Shown here in pieces: positions 32,651 to 41,846 of a stretch of DNA of 64,000 nt. The translations under genes and the position numbers were made by a program. Numbering within the stretch: the first letter of the stretch is position 1; the number at the start of each line of letters is the position of its first letter. Under the pieces are notes generated by a model. It saw only the letters and a list, made by a program, of their open reading frames with translations, did not search any database and was not told the origin of the DNA. Origin of the DNA: an uncultured Hungatella sp. (lineage in GTDB: Bacteria > Bacillota > Clostridia > Lachnospirales > Lachnospiraceae); contig CAJTUV010000004.1 of assembly GCA_910579515.1 (NCBI GenBank), forward strand, positions 62,001-126,000. Direction: 5' to 3'.

Positions 32651-33883
32651 ATGGAATCATCGGTTTTAACCCGTTTTTTGCGGTATATTCAAATTGACAC
32701 CCAATCCAAACCGGAGGAGAAGTCTATTCCCAGTACAAAAAAGCAGTTTGATCTGGCCAAGCTTTTAGGGGAAGAGTTAAAGGAGATGGGAGTTGTTCAT
32801 GTAAAAGTTGACGACAATGCTTATGTTTATGGTGAGATTCCTGGGAATATAGACAAAAAGGTCCCTGTTTTGGGGTTAATCGCCCATATGGATACGTCTC
32901 CGGCTTATTCAGGAAACGGGGTGAAGCCTCAGATTGTGAAAGAGTACGACGGAACGGATATTGTGATGAATCGGGAGACGGGGCTGGCCCTTAAGGTGTC
33001 CGAGTATCCGGATTTATTGCAGTATGTGGGACAAGATTTAATCACCACAGACGGGACCACCTTGCTGGGGGCGGACGATAAGGCCGGAGTAGCTGAGATT
33101 ATGGCGCTGACGGAGTATCTGTGCAGCCACCCTGAAATTCCTCACGGAACCATTAAAGTGGGATTTACTCCTGACGAGGAGGTAGGAAGAGGGGCGGACC
33201 TGTTTGATGTAGAGGGATTTCAGGCAGATGTGGCCTATACGGTAGACGGAGGATCGTTAGGCGAGATTGAATACGAAAATTTTAATGCAGCAGGGGCAAA
33301 GGTTTTCATTCATGGCTCCAGTATTCATACCGGATCAGCCAAGGGAAAGATGAAAAATGCGGTTTTGATGGCTATGGAGTTTCAGGCCATGCTTCCCGTA
33401 TTTGAAAATCCCATGTATACAGAAGGGTACGAAGGCTTTTTCCATCTCAACAACTTAAACGGCGATGTGGAGTATGCGGTTATGGACTACATTATCCGAG
33501 ATCATGATATGGAAAAATTCCAGGAAAAAAAGACTTATATTCTGAATGTGGCAGATTATTTGAATAAAAAATATGGGGATGGCTCTATCGAACTGAAACT
33601 TTGGGACAGTTACTATAATATGAAAGAAAAAATCGAACCTCATAAGTATCTGATTGAAATTGCCAGAAAAGCTATGGATGATGTTGGGGTGGAGCCTATC
33701 ATATGTCCGATTCGAGGCGGTACAGACGGAGCCAGACTTTCCTTTAAGGGGCTTCCCTGTCCAAACCTGTGTACAGGCGGTCACAATTATCATGGAAAAT
33801 ATGAATTTATTTCTGTTCAATCTATGGAAAAGATCGTAGAGATATTGTACAATATTGTGAGGCGGTTTGCAGAACAAATGTAA
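32651..33883 (+). CDS. pepT: Peptidase T (tripeptide aminopeptidase)
   Basis: 410 residues, typical. M20 metallopeptidase motifs: LIAHMDTSPAYSG (zinc His and catalytic Asp), DGTTLLGADDKAGVAEIM (bridging Asp), FTPDEEVGRGA (Glu-Glu), and the lid/dimer domain in the middle, then GGHNYHGKYE near the end (last zinc His). It removes the N-terminal residue from tripeptides in the cytoplasm. Its ATG follows AGGAGG by 7 bp. Its 3' end overlaps the sortase ORF by 17 bp. A palindrome overlapping its promoter suggests regulated expression. Confidence 0.97.
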   Translation: MESSVLTRFLRYIQIDTQSKPEEKSIPSTKKQFDLAKLLGEELKEMGVVHVKVDDNAYVYGEIPGNIDKKVPVLGLIAHMDTSPAYSGNGVKPQIVKEYDGTDIVMNRETGLALKVSEYPDLLQYVGQDLITTDGTTLLGADDKAGVAEIMALTEYLCSHPEIPHGTIKVGFTPDEEVGRGADLFDVEGFQADVAYTVDGGSLGEIEYENFNAAGAKVFIHGSSIHTGSAKGKMKNAVLMAMEFQAMLPVFENPMYTEGYEGFFHLNNLNGDVEYAVMDYIIRDHDMEKFQEKKTYILNVADYLNKKYGDGSIELKLWDSYYNMKEKIEPHKYLIEIARKAMDDVGVEPIICPIRGGTDGARLSFKGLPCPNLCTGGHNYHGKYEFISVQSMEKIVEILYNIVRRFAEQM

Positions 33884-34634
33884 AACAGTCCTGTTTCTTA
33901 GTTGTCTTGTGGTTTTTTGTGTTTCCGGATTTTTTCTGGGCAGAGAGGCTAAGAAATACGCTGTTGAAAATAAGAGAAACCGAAATCTGGCTTATAAAGT
34001 TTGGATGATACGAGAACAATCTTCTGAATATGTAAGAAAAACCAATGAAATGCTCCCCCAATATGCAAATCTGCATCAGCACAACGCCGATTTGGCAGGA
34101 TGGCTGCGGGTGGAGGGAACCAGAATTGATTATCCGGTCATGTACAGGCCAGAAGAACCAGAATATTACTTACACCGGGATTTTTATGGGAACGATTCTG
34201 ACAGTGGCTGCCTGTTTATCAGCAGTGGTTTTGCAGAACATGGGTTAAATACCATAATTTATGGCCATCACATGGGAGACGGTTCCATGTTTGCAGAGCT
34301 GCTTTCCTATAAAGAACAGGAATTTGCCGATCAGCATCCCTTTCTTTCTTTTGATACCTGCTATGAAGAGGGAATCTACCAGGTTCTGGCTGCCTTCTAC
34401 AATGACATCGATGCACCAGAAGAGAAACGATTTGCCTATTATGAATATTTGGATTTATCTAAAGAGAATACGTTTCAGGAATATGTCAGCCGAGTAGTCT
34501 CAGCCAGCGTGATTGATACAAACGTGTCCGCTGCCTTTGGCGAGGAGCTGATTACACTGTCCACATGCAGTTATCATAGTAGGAATGGAAGGTTTGTTGT
34601 TGTTGCGAAAAAGATGGAGATTCCTCCATCATGA
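33867..34634 (+). CDS. srtB: Class B sortase
   Basis: 255 residues. An N-terminal signal anchor (about 7-22) is followed by the sortase B fold: GWLRVEGTRIDYPVMYR, a YLHRDFYGNDSDSGCLFI block, catalytic histidine in TIIYGHHMGDGSMF, catalytic cysteine in LITLSTCSYH and the arginine in NGRFVVVAKK. It should join a sorted surface protein to the peptidoglycan. The start is the TTG at 33867 inside the end of pepT (overlap 17 bp), with GAGGCGG nearby, a weak site; no other suitable start precedes the anchor. No protein with a recognisable sorting signal is encoded in the window. The hybrid kinase follows after 32 bp. Confidence 0.92.
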   Translation: MQNKCKTVLFLSCLVVFCVSGFFLGREAKKYAVENKRNRNLAYKVWMIREQSSEYVRKTNEMLPQYANLHQHNADLAGWLRVEGTRIDYPVMYRPEEPEYYLHRDFYGNDSDSGCLFISSGFAEHGLNTIIYGHHMGDGSMFAELLSYKEQEFADQHPFLSFDTCYEEGIYQVLAAFYNDIDAPEEKRFAYYEYLDLSKENTFQEYVSRVVSASVIDTNVSAAFGEELITLSTCSYHSRNGRFVVVAKKMEIPPS

Positions 34635-34666
34635 AATACTGAGAACCCGAAAGGAGCGGCATACTT

Positions 34667-37600
34667 ATGGGAATGTCCACTAGAACAGACGAAGATCTTC
34701 AAAATTATTATCAGGCAATTCTCAATAAAGACTATGTGGAGAATGAAGACATTCAAAAGGTTCTGGATGCCTATCGCATAAAATTTGCCTTGAGTATGGT
34801 TTATGTGGCAGAAATACAGGCAGACCGTAAAAGTCTGATGTATACTCATGTCAGCTTTGAGGCTCCATGTAACCTACTTGGAACACGAAGAGCCATTACA
34901 TCACAAGAACGAAAACGGTATGCCCATATCTATGACGAGGAAGGATTGTGCGAATACAGTCCCAATTCAGCCGATGAAAAACCTTCTCAGGCTATTCTTC
35001 ATTATGGGATTTTCAGAAGGGGAAAATATGATGGAAGAATTGGACTCGTATGCGAAGAAAGGTCTCATAAATGGACCGATGAGGAGCGGGCTGCCCTTCA
35101 AAAGCTTGGCCGCGTATTACGAAATGTTTTGTATGTTGAGAGGAATATTAAAGTAAGCGCCGCAGACCAGGAAAAGCTGAACCATCAGGACCATGTACTG
35201 GAGGCTATTTTCGCAACCACTGATTGCGGAATGATGCGGCATTCCCTGGATGGAGATAAAATTATCAGCATCAACAAGGCCGCTCTTAAGATTCTTGGAT
35301 ACGAAAATGAACAGGAATTGATGGAAGAAGGATTTCAGCTTATCGCCAATTCTGTGATGGAGGAAGATAAGCCAAAGCTTCGGGAGTGCATTAAGGACTT
35401 ACAGGAGGTAGGAGACAGCGCGAATATTGATTACCGTGTGTGCCATAAAGACGGTGCTATCTTAAATGTGATTGGTAAGATTAAGCTGTTAGAGGAAGAC
35501 GGCGTATTGTTCTATCAGCGTTTTCTTTTCGATTATACAGTTCAGAGAAAGCAGGAGGAAGAGAAATATCAGGAGGAGAAGGCGCGCCAGTCTGAGCTGA
35601 TTCAGGCTCTTAGCGTGGATTTCAACGCAGTTTATTTTGCGGATCTGGATACGGGAATGGCCGTAGCGCTACGGACCAATCAACAAATGGGATTTCATTT
35701 TACAGAAGACTCTGACCAGGAGTTTCTTCTCGAGGAGGGATTGGAACGTTATATCCAGGAAGCAGTATACGAGGGGGACAGGGCGCTTTTGCGTAGGGCG
35801 GCTTCCATTTCCAGCTTTAACAGAGAATTGTCTAAGGGAGAGGCATATTACACAAATTATCGAACGGTTCTGCAGGGAAAGGTCGAATATTTTCAGATGA
35901 AAGCGGTCCGTGCAGGAACCTGGGGAAAGTCCCACCATATTGTGATAGGATTTCGAAGCGTGGACGAAGAGATTCGCAACGAGATGGCTCAGAAAAAGCT
36001 GGTGGAAGATTCCTATGAGATTATTGCCGGGTTAAGCAGCGATTATAACTTTATTGCTCTTTTTGATGCAAAAGACGGGAAAATGTCAGTATATAAGGCC
36101 AATGAAGATTCGTTAGAAGTGGCCGCGCTGGCAAGTAAGACGTATTATTGGGAGGCCGTTTCCGCTTATAGCAAATATGTCTATGAAATAGATCAGGAAT
36201 TTTGGGAGTCAGCCACAAAGCTGGAGTGCGTGTTAGAACAGCTTCAGCATATGAATATTTATAATGTAAATATTCGAAATAATTCTCATGAGAAACTGGA
36301 GTATGTCCAGTTCAGTTTCACCAAGGTGTCAAGACAAGACCAAAAGAGTCAAATTGTTCTGGCCAAAAGAATTATCACAGACACTGTGGAGCAGGAGATT
36401 AACCAGAGGAAATTGGTGGAAAACGCCCTGGCTCAGGCAGAACAGGCAAATGCGGCGAAGAGTACCTTCTTGTCCAATATGTCTCATGACATTCGCACGC
36501 CTATGAATGCGATTATTGGGTTTACGGCTCTTGCCACCACCCATATTGATCAGAAGGAACGAGTTCAGGAGTATCTGGGAAAAATTATGTCGTCCGGCAA
36601 CCATCTTTTAAGCCTGATTAATGATGTCCTGGATATGAGCCGTATTGAAAGCGGTAAGATTTATATTGATGAAAAACTGTTCCGCCTGCCAGAACTTCTC
36701 CATGAACTTCGAAACATTCTGCGAAGCGATCTGACAGCCAAACAGCTGGATTTTTATATTGATGCTGTCGATGTGATGAACGAGGAAATATTCTGCGACG
36801 GATTGCGGCTTAATCAGGTGCTTTTAAATCTTCTCAGCAATTCTGTTAAGTTTACGGATCCAGGCGGAACCATCACTATGCGCGTGATCGAAAAGCCCAG
36901 TCCGGTGGTTGGGTATGCCAATTATGAGTTTTATATTAAAGATACTGGAATTGGTATGGATCAGGGCTTCTTAAAGCATATTTTTGAGCCCTTTGAGCGG
37001 GAGAGAACCTCTACGATCAGCGGAATACAAGGGACTGGTTTAGGTCTGGCTATCACAAAGAATATTGTAGAGATGATGGGCGGAACGATTGAGGTAAAGA
37101 GCATAAAGGGAAAGGGAACCGAATTTTTGGTCTCTTTGTCTTTCCGTTTGTCCACAACTACAGCGATTCCTCAGATTATTCCAGAATTGGAAGGATGTCG
37201 GGGGCTGGTGGTGGATGATGATTTCAATACCTGCGACAGTGTAACCGCCATGCTGCAGCAGATGGGACTACGGTCTGAGTGGACTACGTCAGGAAAGGAA
37301 GCGGTTGCACGAACGAAACAGGCCAGAGACAAAAAAGATGAGTATTACGTCTATATGATTGACTGGCATATTCCTGATATGGACGGCATAGAGGTGGCCA
37401 AAAGAATCCGTGCAGAGGTAGGAGAGGCAGCTCCCATTATTGTCCTTACAGCCTATGAGTGGGCGGACATTGAGAAGGAAGCGAAAGAGGCAGGCATCAC
37501 AGCTTTTTGCAGTAAGCCGGTTTTTTTCTCAGAACTGCGTGGATGTCTGGAAAAGTTTGTAAATTCCAAGAATCCATCAGAAGCGCCTCCTGAGCCAGTC

Positions 37601-38014
37601 TCCCAGGAGCCATCTGGAGGGCGGATTCTATTGACAGAGGACAATGAACTGAACCGAGAGATTGCCACGGAAATTTTAGAGGAAGAAGGATTTGAGATTG
37701 AGACTGCGGAAAACGGGAAAATTGCAGTTGACATGATTCGCAATTCCGAGCCTGGCTACTTCCAGCTTGTGCTGATGGACGTCCAGATGCCGGTTATGAA
37801 CGGATATGATGCCACCATAGCCATACGAAGCCTGGAAAATAAGGAACTGGCCTCCATTCCGATTTTTGCCATGACGGCCAATGCTTTTGAAGAGGATAAA
37901 CAGACCGCCCTGCGCAGCGGGATGAATGGTCATATTGCCAAGCCGATTGATGTAGAGAAGCTTTTGGGAACAGTGAACAGTGTTTTAAGGCCAAACAAGA
38001 AAGTTTCTTGCTAA
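34667..38014 (+). CDS. Hybrid sensor histidine kinase with two receiver domains
   Basis: 1115 residues. About 1-170 is an unassigned sensory region; a PAS-like domain follows (about 177-300), then two more PAS-like stretches, dimerisation/H-box with FLSNMSHDIRTPMNAI (His607), HATPase with LNQVLLNLLSNSVKF and GIGM, GLGLAI boxes, and two receivers: REC1 (about 843-965, phospho-site Asp899 in MIDWHIPDMDG) and REC2 (about 985-1105, Asp1038 in LMDVQMPVMNG). No membrane segment is present, so it is a soluble kinase. No separate output protein or HPt domain is adjacent, so the phosphate may pass to a distant partner. No DNA-binding domain. Members are frequent in Lachnospiraceae. Confidence 0.93.
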   Translation: MGMSTRTDEDLQNYYQAILNKDYVENEDIQKVLDAYRIKFALSMVYVAEIQADRKSLMYTHVSFEAPCNLLGTRRAITSQERKRYAHIYDEEGLCEYSPNSADEKPSQAILHYGIFRRGKYDGRIGLVCEERSHKWTDEERAALQKLGRVLRNVLYVERNIKVSAADQEKLNHQDHVLEAIFATTDCGMMRHSLDGDKIISINKAALKILGYENEQELMEEGFQLIANSVMEEDKPKLRECIKDLQEVGDSANIDYRVCHKDGAILNVIGKIKLLEEDGVLFYQRFLFDYTVQRKQEEEKYQEEKARQSELIQALSVDFNAVYFADLDTGMAVALRTNQQMGFHFTEDSDQEFLLEEGLERYIQEAVYEGDRALLRRAASISSFNRELSKGEAYYTNYRTVLQGKVEYFQMKAVRAGTWGKSHHIVIGFRSVDEEIRNEMAQKKLVEDSYEIIAGLSSDYNFIALFDAKDGKMSVYKANEDSLEVAALASKTYYWEAVSAYSKYVYEIDQEFWESATKLECVLEQLQHMNIYNVNIRNNSHEKLEYVQFSFTKVSRQDQKSQIVLAKRIITDTVEQEINQRKLVENALAQAEQANAAKSTFLSNMSHDIRTPMNAIIGFTALATTHIDQKERVQEYLGKIMSSGNHLLSLINDVLDMSRIESGKIYIDEKLFRLPELLHELRNILRSDLTAKQLDFYIDAVDVMNEEIFCDGLRLNQVLLNLLSNSVKFTDPGGTITMRVIEKPSPVVGYANYEFYIKDTGIGMDQGFLKHIFEPFERERTSTISGIQGTGLGLAITKNIVEMMGGTIEVKSIKGKGTEFLVSLSFRLSTTTAIPQIIPELEGCRGLVVDDDFNTCDSVTAMLQQMGLRSEWTTSGKEAVARTKQARDKKDEYYVYMIDWHIPDMDGIEVAKRIRAEVGEAAPIIVLTAYEWADIEKEAKEAGITAFCSKPVFFSELRGCLEKFVNSKNPSEAPPEPVSQEPSGGRILLTEDNELNREIATEILEEEGFEIETAENGKIAVDMIRNSEPGYFQLVLMDVQMPVMNGYDATIAIRSLENKELASIPIFAMTANAFEEDKQTALRSGMNGHIAKPIDVEKLLGTVNSVLRPNKKVSC

Positions 38015-38029
38015 TTTTCACAAAATGTC

Positions 38030-38058
38030 TTGATAACAAAAGTGCAATATGTTAAAAT
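38030..38058 (+). promoter_or_regulatory. Candidate sigmaA promoter for the lipoprotein at 38127
   Basis: TTGATA (38030-38035), 17-bp spacer, TAAAAT (38053-38058), about 69 bp before the start codon. Confidence 0.65.
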
Positions 38059-38126
38059 TATGTTAGAAATTGTTTGCTTTGTATAACGATTAAGTATCAT
38101 GATAACAGCATGGAAAGCAGGGCATT

Positions 38127-38963
38127 ATGATGAAAATAGTAGGATTGGCAAGTTGTTTGATTGCATTAAGTCTGTTAATTGGATGCAGTAAAAACAGCAG
38201 TACAGAGAATGCTGCTGCAACAGAGCCGAAAGATAATCTGGGTACTATTGGAAAGATTTTAAGAACTGCAGATCATTCCAGAGTTTTAAAAGACTATGCG
38301 TCTGTCAAAAATAACGAGCATGACAGCGGGCAGTTGGAAAAGGTTTTAAACTCGATAGATGAACTGGTCAATGATAAAGATAAAGCCTTAATGGTCGATA
38401 TCCGAATTGGTAATTATGGCGACGTTGAGGTAAGAGACTTATTTCACGCCACAAGCGATACTTTGGTGGGGATACGGGCAAGAAAAGAAGAAGTAAAGGT
38501 AATCGAGGCAAAAAAGGACAAAAAGAATGGCGAATGGGATTTGGTGAACGCGATTGACAATGAAAGTGCGTCAGAGGGAGGTTTGGATCATTTTCAATTA
38601 GAGTGCGACCATGGCCTGTATGTGATTCTGGATGCGAAGCTTCAAAATATTCGAAACGGTACCTGCCTGGGAGAAGTGAACGGAAAAACTTATGTGATTA
38701 CTACAGACGGATATGGACGCCATATTCTTTACGTGATTGGAAGTTATGGGAATAAGAAGCGCAGCAGCGATTGGGATATGAATATTGTCCAGTTTATCTC
38801 ATCAGACGGTACGTTTCAGGATAATGACATGGATGTTTATAATGTAGAAAATGTGTTTATCTATAAAGACGGAAGCAAAGAGGTAAAAGACGAGGTTCTG
38901 AGAGTGTTAAGTTTGTATCCTAAAAACGGACTGCAAAAGAAGGTAAAAAAAGCCTTCAAGTAA
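38127..38963 (+). CDS. Hypothetical lipoprotein
   Basis: 278 residues; not recognised. A lipoprotein signal ends SLLIGC (Cys near 21), followed by a short Thr/Asn/Glu-rich spacer. The remainder is a soluble mixed alpha/beta protein with many Asp/Lys/Glu, e.g. DIRIGNYGDVEVRDLF, TYVITTDGYGRHILYVIG. ATG codons at 38127 and 38130 are both possible. It has its own promoter-like sequence and a terminator, so it is a single-gene unit between the hybrid kinase and fumarase. It may be a surface binding protein; no binding motif was seen. Confidence 0.72.
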   Translation: MMKIVGLASCLIALSLLIGCSKNSSTENAAATEPKDNLGTIGKILRTADHSRVLKDYASVKNNEHDSGQLEKVLNSIDELVNDKDKALMVDIRIGNYGDVEVRDLFHATSDTLVGIRARKEEVKVIEAKKDKKNGEWDLVNAIDNESASEGGLDHFQLECDHGLYVILDAKLQNIRNGTCLGEVNGKTYVITTDGYGRHILYVIGSYGNKKRSSDWDMNIVQFISSDGTFQDNDMDVYNVENVFIYKDGSKEVKDEVLRVLSLYPKNGLQKKVKKAFK

Positions 38964-38968
38964 AAAAG

Positions 38969-39003
38969 AAAACGGCTGACTCTTTCTGCGGACAGCCGTT
39001 TTT
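38969..39003 (+). terminator. Rho-independent terminator after the lipoprotein gene
   Basis: AACGGCTG (38971-38978) pairs with CAGCCGTT (38993-39000), 14-nt loop, extended by A-T pairs and a T-run to 39003. Confidence 0.85.
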
Positions 39004-39046
39004 CCTATGGGAAAAGAGAATCGGCAAAAGATGGAGGGAAGGATTT

Positions 39047-39892
39047 ATGGTGAGAGAAATTGCTGTCCAGTCTGTGACAGAGGCAATTTGCGATATGTGT
39101 ATTCAGGCAAATCATTTTTTATCTTCCGATATGGAGAAGGCACTAAGAGAAGCGAAAGAGAAAGAAGAGAAGCCTTTGGCAGCCAAGGTGCTTTGCCAGC
39201 TAGAAGAGAATTTAAAAATCGCCGCTGAGGAAATGATTCCCATTTGTCAGGATACAGGAATGGCTGTGGTTTTTCTAAAGGTGGGACAAGAGGTTCATTT
39301 TACAGGAGGCGATTTGACAGAAGCTGTAAACGAAGGGGTGCGTCAGGGCTATGAGAAGGGATATCTTCGAAAGTCTGTGGTCAAGGATCCCCTTGTTCGT
39401 GTAAATACAAAGGACAATACGCCTGCCATTGTTCACTGCCAGATTGTTTCAGGAGATCAGGTGGAGATTACCGTTGCGCCAAAAGGATTTGGAAGCGAGA
39501 ATATGAGCCGGATCTTTATGTTAAAACCTGCAGACGGCATCGAAGGAGTGAAAAAAGCAGTTATTCAGACTGTTATGGAAGCAGGTCCCAATGCCTGTCC
39601 GCCTCTGGTGGTTGGAGTGGGAATCGGAGGCACATTTGAGATGGCTGCTCTTATGGCCAAGGAAGCCTTAACGAGAGAGGTGGGAAGCCATTCGGACAAG
39701 GAGCATATCTGCAGATTGGAGGAGGAGCTGTTGACACAAGTCAATGCCCTGGGAATCGGCCCCGGAGGCTTAGGAGGAGGCACCACCGCTTTGGCTGTGA
39801 ATATCAACACGTATGCAACGCATATTGCAGGTCTTCCCCTGGCTGTGAATCTGTGCTGTCATGTAAACAGGCACAGAACGTGCATTCTATAG
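39047..39892 (+). CDS. fumA: Fumarate hydratase class I, alpha subunit
   Basis: 281 residues, the alpha half of the two-subunit, Fe-S type class I enzyme. The catalytic region shows PICQDTGMAVVFLKVGQ (Cys for the 4Fe-4S), VNTKDNTPAIVHCQIV, SENMSRIFMLKPADG and NACPPLVVGVGIGG, ending with a Cys-His segment (CCHVNRHRTC) as expected. It interconverts fumarate and malate, and is oxygen-labile, fitting a strict anaerobe. The beta subunit gene follows, separated by a 157-bp hairpin element. RBS GGAGGGAAGG precedes the ATG. Some residues of the tail differ from usual, but the length is normal. Confidence 0.95.
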   Translation: MVREIAVQSVTEAICDMCIQANHFLSSDMEKALREAKEKEEKPLAAKVLCQLEENLKIAAEEMIPICQDTGMAVVFLKVGQEVHFTGGDLTEAVNEGVRQGYEKGYLRKSVVKDPLVRVNTKDNTPAIVHCQIVSGDQVEITVAPKGFGSENMSRIFMLKPADGIEGVKKAVIQTVMEAGPNACPPLVVGVGIGGTFEMAALMAKEALTREVGSHSDKEHICRLEEELLTQVNALGIGPGGLGGGTTALAVNINTYATHIAGLPLAVNLCCHVNRHRTCIL

Positions 39893-39896
39893 AATC

Positions 39897-40053
39897 TACT
39901 CTCGGAATCTCCCATGCACCTGCCCTTGTGGTTGATTTTCCGTCAGATGCACATAAATTTAATCAACGTACACGCCGTGTACGCCTCATAAATTTATGCA
40001 CATCTGACAAAAAATCACCTCACAAAATCAGGCCCAAAGAGATTCCGAGAGTA
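39897..40053. repeat. Long near-perfect hairpin element between fumarase subunit genes
   Basis: The outer arms, 39897-39911 and 40039-40053, are 15-bp perfect inverted repeats. Toward the centre, GTCAGATG pairs with CATCTGAC (39942-39949/40001-40008), ATAAATTT with AAATTTAT (39953-39960/39990-39997), and CGTACAC with GTGTACG (39967-39973/39977-39983) around a GCC loop. The segments between also pair mostly. The symmetry is centred at 39975. It looks like a palindromic intergenic (MITE-type) element rather than a terminator, as no T-run follows. Confidence 0.75.
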
Positions 40054-40079
40054 CATTAGAAAGAACGGAGGAAGAACAG

Positions 40080-40619
40080 ATGGAGAGACGAATTCATTTG
40101 CCCTTAACACCCCAGGATGTGAAAGAGCTTTGTGCTGGGGATTATGTGTATCTCACAGGGGAAATTTATACGGCCAGAGATGCAGCTCATAAACGGATGA
40201 TTGAGACTTTGGACAGAGGAGAATCTCTGCCTCTTGATATGAAGGGAGCCGTTATCTACTATTTGGGACCTTCTCCTGCAAGAGAAGGACGAGTAATCGG
40301 TTCGGCTGGTCCCACTACATCCAGTCGTATGGACCGGTATACTCCCAGACTCTTAGAGCTGGGGATGAAAGGCATGATTGGAAAAGGAAGGCGTTCCAAT
40401 GAGGTGATTCAGTCTATGAAGGAGCAGCATGCCATTTACTTTGCAGCTGTCGGCGGAGCAGGAGCTCTCCTTTCAAAATGTATTCAGAAGTCAGAAGTGA
40501 TTGCCTATGAGGATTTAGGGACGGAGGCCATTCGGAAATTGTATGTGGAGGATTTTCCAGTGATTGTGGCCATTGACGCAAACGGCGCTGATTTATATGA
40601 AGCGTGCACAAAAGGATAA
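40080..40619 (+). CDS. fumB: Fumarate hydratase class I, beta subunit
   Basis: 179 residues, matching the beta half of Fe-S class I fumarase/tartrate dehydratase. Landmarks: LTGEIYTARDAAHKRM (ARDAAH carries catalytic residues), YYLGPSPAREGRVIGSAGPTTSSRMD, GKGRRSNEV and FAAVGGAGALLSKCI. It completes the active site of the alpha subunit and forms malate from fumarate. The ATG follows GGAGGAAG. It is separated from the alpha gene by 187 bp filled by a long hairpin, yet must be produced in equal amount. The malic enzyme start lies 16 bp downstream. Confidence 0.95.
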   Translation: MERRIHLPLTPQDVKELCAGDYVYLTGEIYTARDAAHKRMIETLDRGESLPLDMKGAVIYYLGPSPAREGRVIGSAGPTTSSRMDRYTPRLLELGMKGMIGKGRRSNEVIQSMKEQHAIYFAAVGGAGALLSKCIQKSEVIAYEDLGTEAIRKLYVEDFPVIVAIDANGADLYEACTKG

Positions 40620-40635
40620 GAGGAGGAACTACAAG

Positions 40636-41814
40636 GTGGATTATTTTGAGAAGGCGTTAAAGCTCCATGAAGAGAAAAAAGGAAAAATCGAAGTGGTCAG
40701 TAAGGTCCCGCTTAAAAACAGGGATGATCTAAGCACCGCTTATACTCCCGGCGTGGCGCAGCCATGTAAGGAGATTGCAAAAGATCCAGAAACCGTATAC
40801 CGCTACACTGCCAAAAGTAATCTGGTCGGCGTTGTGTCTGACGGAACGGCGGTTCTTGGACTGGGAGATATTGGAGCCAAGGCGGCAATTCCGGTCATGG
40901 AGGGAAAGGCAGTTCTGTTTAAACAGTTTGGCGGCGTAGATGCGTTTCCGATCTGTCTGGATACAAAGGACACGGAAGAAATCATAAAAGCAGTAAAGCA
41001 GATTGCTCCCGTATTTGGCGGGATTAACCTGGAAGACATCGCATCTCCGAAATGCTTTGAGATCGAGCGCAGATTGGAGGAAGAACTGGATATTCCTGTG
41101 TTTCATGATGATCAGCATGGAACTGCGATTGTTGTGACAGCCGCTCTTTTCAACGCTTTAAAGGTAGTAGGAAAAAAGATTGAGGACATTCATGTGGTCT
41201 TAAACGGACCCGGTTCTGCAGGGACCGCCATTATTAAAATGCTACTTACTGCTGGAGTGAAACATATCATTGCCTGTGATGAGAATGGAATCCTGTATAA
41301 GGACAGAGGCGTAGGCATTGTGGACCATAAAAAGATGTTGTGTGAGATTACCAATTTAGAGAATCGGAAAGGAAATTTATCGGATGCATTAGTCGGAGCA
41401 GATGTGTTTATAGGTGTTTCTGTAGGCGGCGCGTTAAAACCAGAAATGATTCAACATATGAATCCAGATCCGATTGTCTTTGCAATGGCAAATCCGATTC
41501 CTGAAATCATGTATGAGGAGGCCATGGCCGCAGGAGTCAAGGTTATGGGAACCGGACGCTCTGATTTTCCAAATCAGATCAACAATGTACTGGCCTTTCC
41601 CGGTCTGTTTCGGGGAGCATTAGATGCAAATGCCAGAGACATTAATTACGACATGAAGCTGGCTGCGGCCTATGCTATCGCAGAACTGGTGGAGCCGGAC
41701 CGCCTGTGTTGCGAATATATTATTCCATCTGCCCTAGATCCCAGGGTGGCTATGCAGGTTGCCAGGCACGTGGGAGAGGCGGCAAGAAAGTCTGGTGCGG
41801 TGAGAAATGGATAA
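40636..41814 (+). CDS. NAD(P)-dependent malic enzyme
   Basis: 392 residues from the GTG at 40636, which has GAGGAGGAAC upstream; a longer ORF start at 40564 lies inside fumarase beta. Motifs: YTPGVAQPCKEI, DGTAVLGLGDIGAKAAIPVMEGKA, NLEDIASPKCFEIE (Mg2+), FHDDQHGTAIV, and a Rossmann site HVVLNGPGSAGTAI, with FAMANPIPE. It decarboxylates malate to pyruvate. Together with class I fumarase in the same unit, it links fumarate to pyruvate and makes a short fumarate-to-pyruvate module. Cofactor choice cannot be fixed by eye; the short bacterial form often uses NAD. Confidence 0.95.
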   Translation: MDYFEKALKLHEEKKGKIEVVSKVPLKNRDDLSTAYTPGVAQPCKEIAKDPETVYRYTAKSNLVGVVSDGTAVLGLGDIGAKAAIPVMEGKAVLFKQFGGVDAFPICLDTKDTEEIIKAVKQIAPVFGGINLEDIASPKCFEIERRLEEELDIPVFHDDQHGTAIVVTAALFNALKVVGKKIEDIHVVLNGPGSAGTAIIKMLLTAGVKHIIACDENGILYKDRGVGIVDHKKMLCEITNLENRKGNLSDALVGADVFIGVSVGGALKPEMIQHMNPDPIVFAMANPIPEIMYEEAMAAGVKVMGTGRSDFPNQINNVLAFPGLFRGALDANARDINYDMKLAAAYAIAELVEPDRLCCEYIIPSALDPRVAMQVARHVGEAARKSGAVRNG

Positions 41815-41818
41815 GAGC

Positions 41819-41846
41819 TTGAAAAAGTTAAAGAATTTGGTACAAT
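41819..41846 (+). promoter_or_regulatory. Candidate sigmaA promoter for the dgt-dnaG-rpoD unit
   Basis: TTGAAA (41819-41824), 16-bp spacer, TACAAT (41841-41846), about 77 bp before the dgt start. Confidence 0.7.

Noticed and set aside
39853..40059. 68-codon plus-strand ORF across the fumA end and the hairpin element
   Set aside because: It overlaps fumA in another frame, has no ribosome site, and most of it is the palindromic element.
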